Positions 56,380 to 64,000 of a stretch of 64,000 nucleotides of DNA are shown piece after piece (the stretch's first letter is position 1; every line of letters begins with the position of its first letter). Position numbers and translations under genes: made by a program. The DNA is from Astragalus membranaceus (Eukaryota; Streptophyta; Magnoliopsida; Fabales; Fabaceae). The notes below the pieces were generated by a model. That model made no database searches and was not told where the DNA came from. It worked only from the letters and a program-made list of their open reading frames with translations. The stretch spans positions 18,449,192-18,513,191 of the forward strand of contig CM076854.1 in the NCBI GenBank assembly GCA_039519185.1, given 5' to 3'.

Positions 56380-57999
56380 AAAATTGCACCTGATACAAGC
56401 CCCAACATAAAGTGATTCACACAACATATACACTAAATCCAAAGAAATTTCCCATTAAAGAAAAGGGTTCACCCAACATATATATTAAATACAAGCTCTG
56501 TCACAACTGAAAATATAAGTAAGCATACCTATAATGTTAGTTGATGAATATTTTATATTTGAAGATATCTTTAAAAACCAGATCTGCTAAAGCATACCTC
56601 ACCATGAATTGTGTACCTTATCTCCTTTTCTACAAAATCTGAACAGGGACATTCAGTTAGAGCGGATAATGGGATTTCTAAACACAAAATACAAGTAATT
56701 CACTTGAGCTCATTATTATTCACCTATTCACACCAAAGTATTATATGCAAGCATAATAACAGACACAAATTGCTACACGCAACATCCAACAAGTCTATTT
56801 TGCAAATACCAATCCAAGGGATGGAAATAACAGATTAATACAGAAGAAATTTAAGATAAACTAATGTACTATTGATGAAAAAGTAGAACAATAGCAGGGA
56901 AAAATTTGTCAGGTTGATTTTAATGGGGATAGTAATGTTATGATAATTGATACCAATAGTGGAAAGGGGAAATAAAGGCTTAGAACACCAAAGTAAGCAA
57001 GTGGAAAAAACCAAATTTTTATAACAGAATGGTTAATAGAAGAAAGGGCATGAAATTTGTGAAGAAAGAAATATCCACTTCCTCCTCAGGCTCTCTATTC
57101 TTCCTCTCTGTTTCTGCAATAGGGGTTGTTACTTGTATTGTTTCTTTAAATTAAATTCAATACAATCACATATTCATTCTCTCGTTTCCTTATTCTACAT
57201 TACACATTTTTGATTGACAAGATATAAAAAGATTTAATGAAAGAAAAACAAAGAAAGAAACAGAATTGAATTGAGTGAAGAAAGAAGAGCTAATACCATT
57301 AAATTAAATTCAATACAATCACATATCCATCACTATTTCCTGGCAGAAAAGGCTATGATGTTACCATTAAATAAACAGAAATTAAACCACCATATCATCC
57401 AGCACAATCCACCTTACACCATACATCGATCAAAAATTACATATACAGTGATGACTTGTTTAGGTAGAGGGAGAGAAAGGTTGAGAAACTTACATATAGA
57501 AAGGGATAAGTCTCTTTTCAGATGGTTTTGTATTTTGATTGCATATCAAGCCTTTTAACATGATAAACTCTCTTTCATGCAGCAGCTTATATTGAATGTG
57601 ATAGAATACATAAAATTTCCATAGATCTGAAAGAAACCACAGAACCTGTATTATACTAACATGGTTGTCAAATAACGAGTTATACTTATATCACTAGTTT
57701 GATATTCTTGTTGTCTCCATAAACAACGAAAACAAGACCTAAAAACTCTTCCATGGTGAGATTGTCTTTAAAGTGAGCAAGGGTTGCCCCCCAATAAATT
57801 TTAGTCGCACAAGAATTTAGATCACGATGTGCTTCAAATTAAAAGAAGCACGATAGACCTTTACTTTAGAGGAGCTTTGTCCAAACAAGACAACTTATGA
57901 TTATAGAAGAAGAAACCATGTGTGCATAATACCTCAATCAAAACCTATCCATGAAGAACTAAGTTTTAATAAACAATATAGTATAAGCAGAAATACACA
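56380..57999. other. Left interior of CACTA D, mostly AT-rich
   Basis: No assigned gene. A minus-strand stretch at about 57810-57680 reads GATLAHFKDNLTMEEFLG followed by LVFVVYGDN, which looks like coding sequence, possibly another captured exon, but I do not recognise the protein. AAATTAAATTCAATACAATCACATAT recurs in part at about 57145 and 57300. Confidence 0.4.
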
Positions 58000-58000
58000 C

Positions 58001-58404
58001 CTTAATGTTGAATTTCTTTCGCATACGAGTTCTGTAGAATCCTAAATATACTCCAACAGTAACAATGAAAGCAACTGCCAGGTATAGAAAGTAGCGATGC
58101 CTCGTGACAATAAAGGCGATGAAGTTGAAAAACACACCGATAGCAAGAAGAAAATATACTACTACCTGCATTATAAGTAAGGAAATTCAAGCTACAGAGA
58201 GTTAGTTACATTACCAAAAATTAGAAAAGTTGAATATGGAAATTGGCTTGCTTCCCTTTTGCCAATGTTACGAACTTACGATTAAATCATTTTAAAACAA
58301 CACAAAAGGCCCAAGACTTTCCAAGCAATGCAAAATATACCTGAACATAGCAAGAACCAAGACCAGCTCGTTTCATGTTCTTCCCAAATCTGTAGCAGGG
58401 ACAA
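58001..58404 (-). pseudogene. PLAC8-family gene fragment, two exons
   Basis: Minus-strand exon 58404-58341 (AG acceptor, GTATAT donor) reads CPCYRFGKNMKRAGLGSCYV. It joins in phase to exon 58165-58001 (CAG acceptor, GTGTGT donor): VYFLLAIGVFFNFIAFIV, a second hydrophobic stretch YFLYLAVAFIVTVGVYLGF, then RTRMRKKFNIK. The CPC motif, paired membrane-like helices and basic end match the middle of plant PLAC8 (cell number regulator-type) membrane proteins. The C-terminal Cys-rich exon and N-terminus are absent. Both exons are open and splice sites are kept, so the fragment could still be transcribed inside CACTA D. Confidence 0.65.
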
Positions 58405-58923
58405 CTGCAACACCAAATGAGCTACTATTAACATACATACATGATAATTGATAAATCATACAAATCCTTCTAACAGCAAATGCTGAGCAGCACTACTTAT
58501 AAAACATTAGGACTGCTTATTTAATTTATATACTAATAATGAGACCAAGTAGGAGATAGAGTGTAAACTAAGTGACCAAATTGATGGTATATTCCAATAA
58601 AAATTTCACCAACATTCCTTACCCTCCAATGACACAAAAAATATCATATTTGTAAAGACTTATCCTCTTCAAACTGAAATTATAACCTAATAATTTATCT
58701 ATCCGGAAATGAAAGGTTAAAAAAAGCAAACAATTTGAAGAACAGCCTAACAATCATCTCCCATTCCTTACAAAATCAGCTAAGCTTCTCACAACAACTA
58801 ATATTATTCTTCAAAAACACAAGGGAAAAGCCCTCTAACAGGAATATCAGATAAACACAATCAAGCATCTGAAAAGAGAATATCTATATGTATATCAACC
58901 ATACATCAAAAATTACATATACA

Positions 58924-59148
58924 CTGATGACAAGTTTTGCCTTGAACAGAATCATAAATCCGTCTTCCATCCTTCCCAACGCCATCAACAAACAGCACCC
59001 AAGTTTTCTCAGTGTTCCCCAAAAGCTTCTCACATTCTTCAGTGTACACCTCTGGCTTCGAACCTTCTTCTATCACAATCCTTGGAGTGAGAGTGAGGCG
59101 GCGCACGGTGAGAGTGAGGCGGAGGAAGAGGTGACCGGACCGTGACCT
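58924..59148 (-). pseudogene. CDCA7-like zinc-finger (zf-4CXXC_R1) gene fragment
   Basis: The minus strand reads SKPEVYTEECEKLLGNTEKT, WVLFVDGVGKDGRRIYDSV and QGKTCHQ, ending near a GTATAT that can serve as donor. This is the lead-in and first CxxC of the zf-4CXXC_R1 domain of plant CDCA7-like (cell division cycle-associated 7) nuclear proteins; the remaining Cys pairs are missing. An acceptor TTTTCTAG lies at about 59149, so the exon could be 59148 to about 58924. Its first 60 bases are not CDCA7-like and repeat GCCTCACTCTCAC. If spliced to the upstream exon, the reading frame would differ from the CDCA7 frame. Confidence 0.65.
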
Positions 59149-59225
59149 AGAAAACCAGAATAGAGAAAAATGAAAAAAACGAAAATGGTGAAAATGAAAT
59201 AGAAACAGGTGGAGAGACTACTAAC

Positions 59226-59501
59226 CTGCGAGAATGGATGGCGGCGCGCGGTGGTTGCTGGTTGCGAGAACGGATGGCAGCGCACGGTGTTGAGGAGAAT
59301 GAGGGCGTAGGTGAGGTTAGGGTTTCGCCGAAGTTGAGGTGAATGAGGGCATAGGTGAGGCGATTCGCGAGGGAGTTTGGAGGTGGAGGTGAGGTGGGGG
59401 TGATTGAGAGTGAGGAACGGAGGAGAACGGAGGAAACGATGGAACGGAGGAGAACGGAGGAAACGATGAAACGATTGAGAGTGACGGTGTGAGAGTGTCA
59501 A
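59226..59501 (-). other. Leader-like first exon of CACTA D
   Basis: The minus-strand frame from ATG 59501 has repeated HRFLRSPPF-type residues, from tandem copies of a GGAACGGAGGAGAACGG unit (59410-59470, plus strand), and ends at CTCGCAG followed by GTTAGT, a good donor at 59225. It sits next to the right subterminal repeats where CACTA transcripts often start. A second near-copy, GCAGCGCACGGTG/GGCGGCGCGCGGTG, marks internal duplication. No domain is recognised. Confidence 0.4.
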
Positions 59502-59752
59502 ACTAAGAATTGGTAAAGTAACATAGCTAGCGTCGGCCAGTCCGACGCTAAGGATAATATTTAAAAATTAAGCAGCGTAGCGTCCACTAGATCAAGATTA
59601 GCGTCCGTCATAGCCGACGCTAATTTTTTTTTTCCAACAGGGAAAAAATTCGTGGGTTGCGTGGGTCAAGCCGACGCTAGGCCGACGCTATTAGCGTGGG
59701 TGTCGTGGCCGACGCTAAATAATGGACGCTAAAAAATCATTTTCTAGTAGTG

Positions 59753-59860
59753 TATAAAGGATAGAAGTCGGAAACCCGATGCGCTATCTACAAGTTTATC
59801 TACGTTGGGGACAAGGAAGACGTCCTTTGGACAACATGATGAAAAAGTCAATAAAAAAAC
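59753..59860 (-). pseudogene. Minus-strand gypsy RT remnant, 5' part beyond CACTA D
   Basis: The minus strand reads VPNVDKLVDSASGFRLLSF and then, across CACTA D, YSGYNQIP at 56023. Together these are consecutive RT motifs of one gypsy element. The homologous scrap without CACTA D is in the three tandem units (for example 22398-22500). Upstream pol sequence is missing: at about 59860 it joins AT-rich DNA, at the same point as in the tandem units. Confidence 0.8.
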
Positions 59861-62366
59861 ATTATCAAGATGAAAAAGTTATATTTATTTTTATTTTTAA
59901 CTATTATAAATGTACAAAAGATGAAATCTTAACCTAACACCTGTTCTTTCTCTCATGAATTCCTTAAAAATATGTGTTTGTCTTCACTCCTTTGAAAATA
60001 CTAGTAACAATCGGCAGCATTTCCCTAAAATTGAAAGTCAGTTTCCCTTTCTCTATGATCGATATACTGCATTCGAAGAGTTCTCAAGAAGTATTTTACA
60101 ATCTCTCTATGTATCACTCAATTATATGTTAAATATCTTCTTACATTTATTGGTATGGTTTAGTTTCCTATAGCGATATGTTAGGGTTTAGCACAACAAC
60201 AACCACGACTACTTGATATAAAACTAATCACATGTGACTAGTCATGTTGTTTCATCTATATAATATATTTTTTATTGACTTATTTTCTCCAGTTTATTCT
60301 TATGTTGTTTTATCATTGCTAGATCCATGAACGAGGCAATAATATCTGTTATTTCGACTACCATTACAAGCTTGATTAAAAGAAAACGTCAATGTTGTCT
60401 TAAATTTCTATCCCTTGTTTGTTGTATTTTGTTCTATTGTTCTTTTTGATAGCATCCAACAACAATCTACAATGAATGTGATTTCCTTGAATAAATATAC
60501 CTAAAAAAATATTTACCTTTATCATAAATTATTTGATTTTATATTTTTGGTAGTAATTAATTGTTTTTAATGGTTATGTTTGATTTGTATGAGTTTGGGT
60601 GCCATTGTATGAGGTATCGGTGGTTTCCTTTCATATCTTCCCCCTTTTGATCCCTTTTCTTTGTCAAATCGTAACACTACGTTTTCATGGTTATTCCTTT
60701 ATTATAAGGTTCTTGGATACTCGTGTGCACTTATTCTATTATATTTTTTTTTGTCATTTATCAGTATTTTTTATTTTTTATCATTTTCTTGGTTATTTGC
60801 TCATAATTAGATTTTCTCTTTACATAACGTATGATGTTGACTCCCTTTTGTTAGATGGAAACTCCAGAGACTTGCACAATCTCTAGTTCCTTAAGCCCAT
60901 TTTCCTAGTAATACGAAAAATCTATTAATTAGAAACCTCTATTGATTGTAAAAAAATAACAATTTTTGAGCAAACAAAGTGTTGAATTGCATTTTTGTCT
61001 ACATTTTTTTTAAAGCAAAAGAAAGGGATATGGAGGCTCGTTAAAACCGTCTGATGCAAAGCCCTCCTTAGGGAAAAAGCAATACGAAGGAAAGAGTACT
61101 CCCCCTAAATTTTCTTAATAAAAAAGAGAAAATGTACAAAAAAACATGGGGGGACTAGACCAATACCCATGTACAAAAAGAGAAACATTGTTATAATGGA
61201 AAAAGTCCTCAACGATGAAGCTTGGGATGAGATTCCACCAAGTAAAACCACTTGAGTTAGTTCCATGACCCGCAAGCTTATCAGCACAAGCATTACCTTC
61301 CCTATAAATGTGGGTGCAAACGAAATTCATCTGTCTAGTCAAGTGTAAGCAGTTATTCCATCAGTTTTGAAACTTCAAAGGAACAACATTAAAGTTCTTA
61401 AAGGCAGAAACAACTAATTGAGAATCACACTCCAACCACAAAAACTTCCAGCCTTTATCAAAGACAATCTCTATAGCCAACATAGCCCCAATAAGTTCAG
61501 CTTGCAGGGCATTTTTGTCTACATTCAATAACAATGAATTTCATTCCATTATCCCTAAAACCAGACTAAAGACCCTAGATTGTAATATCTTCTAAGAGTT
61601 CCACAACCCTTTTTACCTGGTAATACAATGAATCAAATTTTTTGGAAGCTCTTAAGGTGTTTAAAAAAATTGAAAAGTCATTGTTGTCTGCTTAGTCTCA
61701 TCTGAACCGTTAAAAGTATCGGTCCAATCTTGACTATCAACGCAATATGTAATCAAGCTCCTGATTTACAGACGACGAGGTGGATAAGAGAATTTTGATC
61801 TTAGCGATGACCTCAATCGTGTTCTATCTTTTCTATAAACGGTTTAGATGACTTTGTTGTCTATGTCGGTGCAATATGTTCGGTTAAAATAATTGGTCTA
61901 ATCTGCACCGTTTAAACTGTCAGTCAAATATGGACTGTTGAAAGATTCTTGATAGGAGAACACTAACGTCAGCACAATTTGTAATCGTGCTCTCATTTCC
62001 TGGCGTGGTGGTGGATAGGACAAAAATGCTGAGGTCAGCGATGCTATTAAATGTGTTCTGAATTTTCTTTTAACGGGTCATGTCATATCATTGACTGTGT
62101 CAGTGCAATCTGAACCGTTGAAAGTGTCGGTCTCATCTAGACTCCTGAAATTGTTTCTCTAGTCTGCACCGTTGAAAGTGTCTAGATAAGATAACGCTGA
62201 TGTCAACTTAATTCTTAAACAGGCTCTGATTGGCTTGCATAAAAGGGGAGAAGTTAAGATAACGCTGGTGTCAACTTAATTCATTCAGAATTTTCTAAAG
62301 ACTGTTTTGATGACATTGTGAACAGGGTATGTGTAGTCTGCTGGCGATGAAAGTGTTGGTCTCATC
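59861..62366. repeat. Diverged relative of tandem-unit segment 22500-23720
   Basis: The block parallels unit 1 from the RT scrap through the promoter-like repeats, at visibly lower similarity. It contains an extra 880 bp (59898-60780) related to 44750-45950 instead, and a LINE insertion at 61006-61508. Promoter-like repeats with TCTATAAACGG (about 61834) are at 61690-62360. No genes are recognised in 59861-60990; open frames there are AT-rich. Confidence 0.8.
61006..61508 (-). mobile_element. 5'-truncated LINE with RNase H end, 17-bp TSD
   Basis: GCATTTTTGTCTACATT occurs on both sides (60989-61005 and 61509-61525), and the related unit 1 sequence near 22850 lacks the insert. On the minus strand it encodes an RNase H-like end: LQAELIGAMLAIEI (Glu), FLWLECDSQLVV (Asp), then after a stop THIYREGNACADKLAGHG, as in the C-terminal RNase H of plant L1-type LINE ORF2. 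It ends in a short A run (TTTTTTT on the plus strand after 61004). The 5' end is cut within RNase H, the usual result of incomplete target-primed reverse transcription. Confidence 0.93.
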
Positions 62367-62367
62367 A

Positions 62368-62577
62368 TGTTGAAATTCTACTTTGGATATTTGGGAGAGA
62401 GAGAGAGATTCTTTGAATCTAACTGAATTTAGTTAGATCTTAATTTTGGATTTCATTCATTCTGATTTTTTGCTTACAGAGTAAATGTCACAGCTCAGTG
62501 TATATACTGAGACTCATAATGCAAAGCCTAAACTACCCTTTACAATGTTATCATATTCCCATACTGAGACTCATAGA
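62368..62577 (-). repeat. Copia LTR-like end
   Basis: On the plus strand the related sequence stops after GTCTCATCA and TGTTGAAATTC begins; on the minus strand this is an LTR end ...TTTCAACA. The stretch has (GA)n near 62395, repeated ACTGAGACTCATA phrases (62505 and 62562), and then RNase H codons begin. The expected target duplication would be CATCA, but the other end lies outside the window. Confidence 0.6.
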
Positions 62578-63282
62578 GCGTCTATCATCAGTGTCAGAGC
62601 CCCAGTCAGCATCACAGTAAGCTACAAGTGACTGAGTGGAGTGAAGATTTGGCTTGATAGTGAGACCCCAAGTGGTTGTACCTTTTAGATACCGTAGGAT
62701 ACGTTTGACAGCAAGTTAATGAGCCTCCAAGGGAGATGACATGAACTGATAGATCTTGATTACTGCAAAGGTGATGTCTGGCCGTGTGATAGTGGCATAT
62801 TGTAATGCCCCAACAACAGACCTATACTCAGTAGGATCCTGAAAGGGAGGAGAACCAGTCTTGGTAAGCTTGCAGCTTGGCACCATAGGTGTAGGAAGGG
62901 GTTTGGCAGTGAGCATGTTAGTCTTAGAGAGGAGATCCCGGATATACTTTCCTTGAGACAAGTAGAGTGTGCCATTTGCTTGAGGCTTGACTTCAATGCC
63001 CAAGAAGTAGTCAAGGGAACCCAAATCTTTTAAGGAGAAGACAGAATTGAGGTTCTGGACAATGGAATGAATGACTTGCTTGTTGTTTCCAGTGACAATT
63101 ATATCATCCACATAGATAAGCATGTAGACTTGAGTAGTACCCTTGGAATAAACAAACAAGGAAGGGTCACATTTGCTAGAGGTGAACCCGAATTGAAGTA
63201 GTGTGGCCTTCAATCTGTCAAACCATGCCCTAGGGGCCTGTTTGAGCCCATAAAGGGCTCTGTTGAGTAGCAGGCTCAGCAT
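62578..63282 (-). pseudogene. Ty1/copia RT (C-terminal half) and RNase H start
   Basis: Minus-strand frame from 63282: NRALYGLKQAPRAWFDRLK, LIYVDDIIVTGNNK, LKDLGSLDYFLGIEVKPQ, YRSVVGALQYATITRPDI. After a TAA at about 62717 it continues LAVKRILRYLKGTTTW and YCDADWGSDTDDRRS, the start of RNase H, and is then cut off. The YVDD active site is kept. The RT part before ALYGLKQ is deleted and the frame shifted relative to the upstream segment at 63230-63988. Non-functional. Confidence 0.9.
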
Positions 63283-63988
63283 GTGTGAGAAGGAGTGTAG
63301 GATTTATTTTAGGACAAACAATTCCTGACTTGGCTCGTGTTTGCATTGGATGATTGTTAATAGGTACTTGCTGGTGTACTGGTGTAGCAGAACCAGTAGA
63401 GGAGCTTGCTGGTGTAGCAGATGCAGTGGAACCAGCAGGTGTAGCAGAGTGTAGAGATGTGGTAGAGTACCCCATACCATTGGAACTTGTTAATGCAGTG
63501 GAGTCTACTGGTGTAGCAGCAGGAGAGGCATCTGCAGAGCTAGCTGATGTAGCAGATTGCTGTGGACCAACAGGTGTGTCAGTGCCTGCTGAGGAGGCAA
63601 CTAAAGGTATGGAAGTGCTGATAGGTGGAGGTTGTGATGAGACCGAGGCATTTGTTGGATGCCACTCAGGATAAGGAAACTTAATCTCATTGAATACCAC
63701 ATCTTTAGAGATATAGAGGCGACCATCAGGGGCCAAGCATTTATATCCTTTGTGTGCAGGAGAGTAGCCCAGAAAGATACACTCCTTGGATCTAAATTGT
63801 AGCTTGTGCTTGTTGTAGGGAGTCAACAAGGGAAAGCAGGCACAACCAAACACTCTCAGTGCTTGGTAGTCAGGTTGGGATGTAAACAGCTTGACATATG
63901 GTATGTCAAAGTTAAGAGAGGCAGTTGGTAACCTGTTTATCAGAAAGACACTTGTAATGAAGGCATGATCCCAAAACTTGAAAGGCAA
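63230..63988 (-). pseudogene. Ty1/copia integrase C-terminal region and linker
   Basis: The frame enters from the right edge: MPFKFWDHAFITSVFLINRL, VFGCACFPLLTPYNKHKLQF, CIFLGYSPAHKGYKC and GRLYISKDVVFNE. These are the late integrase core and C-terminal motifs of copia elements. A long Ser/Thr/Ala/Pro linker and MQTRAKSGI (the segment just before RT) follow. At about 63262 LLTHAEPA is joined out of frame to the RT piece NRALYGLKQ, so about 130-150 residues of RT are deleted. The element continues beyond the window. Confidence 0.9.
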
Positions 63989-64000
63989 TTTTGCTTGAGC

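Larger units (their letters stand above)
56027..59752. mobile_element. CACTA element D, 3726 bp, with TSD TAT
   Basis: Left end CACTACTAGAAAAACAG, right end read inward CACTACTAGAAAATGAT. TAT flanks both ends (56024-56026, 59753-59755). Subterminal words AGCGTCGGCC and GGCCGACGCT are dense at 56050-56350 and 59525-59725. It interrupts a gypsy RT exactly between LLSF and SGYNQI, which confirms the boundaries. No transposase is present. On the minus strand it carries exons resembling CDCA7 and PLAC8 genes plus a leader-like exon at the right end. Non-autonomous gene-capturing CACTA. Confidence 0.96.

Noticed and set aside
57271..57558. 95-codon plus-strand frame in CACTA D
   Set aside because: AT-rich, no domain, opposite to the captured exons, and without splice or start context of note.
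63354..63674. 106-codon plus-strand frame rich in Val/Ala/Glu
   Set aside because: Antisense to the Ser/Thr/Ala linker of copia pol, where codon repetition keeps the opposite strand open.

Overview
The window is nuclear DNA of a flowering plant, probably a eudicot. The evidence is plant-type spliced gene fragments and plant lineages of Ty3/gypsy, Ty1/copia, CACTA, hAT and LINE elements, with no compact operon-like coding. I found no intact host gene. Almost everything is mobile DNA, nested several layers deep, plus fragments of host genes carried by transposons. The exact species cannot be told from the sequence.

Layout. 1-5120: AT-rich DNA with two exons of a group I bZIP factor and other exon-like pieces, ending in a CACTA terminus at 5120. 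5121-5446: a dispersed LTR-like repeat. 5447-5640: the 5' end of another CACTA. 5689-14494: a complete LTR retrotransposon (LTRs of 2469 and 2477 bp, target duplication TAAGT, tRNA-iMet primer site) with very similar LTRs but a wrecked chromovirus-type gag-pol. 14500-15600: the 3' end of a Tat/Ogre-like element on the minus strand. 15641-18775 and 47616-50557: two copies of a segment of about 3 kb that includes the left part of a CACTA (complete in the second copy, 49164-53237).

18793-44749: Athila-like gypsy remnants, of which a unit of about 6.5 kb (partial integrase, additional ORF, antisense RT scrap, promoter-like repeats, SINE-like piece) occurs three times in tandem. The two internal junctions carry the same 34-bp filler. 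The third unit is split by a 5.6-kb CACTA (36352-41975, duplication TCT). That element carries a TNP2-like/Ulp1-like fusion gene and a rearranged copia remnant.

44750-64000: a broken Mei2-like gene fragment, an LTR/TRIM-like piece, the second duplicated segment with a CACTA carrying exon 1 of an acyl-activating enzyme, a hAT-type MITE (53298-53651, 8-bp duplication), and a minus-strand gypsy RT split by another CACTA (56027-59752, duplication TAT). That CACTA carries CDCA7-like zinc-finger and PLAC8-like exons. Then follow a diverged relative of part of the 6.5-kb unit holding a 5'-truncated LINE (17-bp duplication), and a copia remnant running off the right end.

No pathway is encoded here. 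The interest lies in how the elements interact: trans-mobilised LTR elements, gene capture by at least two CACTA families, repeated amplification of a promoter-like module, and a recent tandem triplication.
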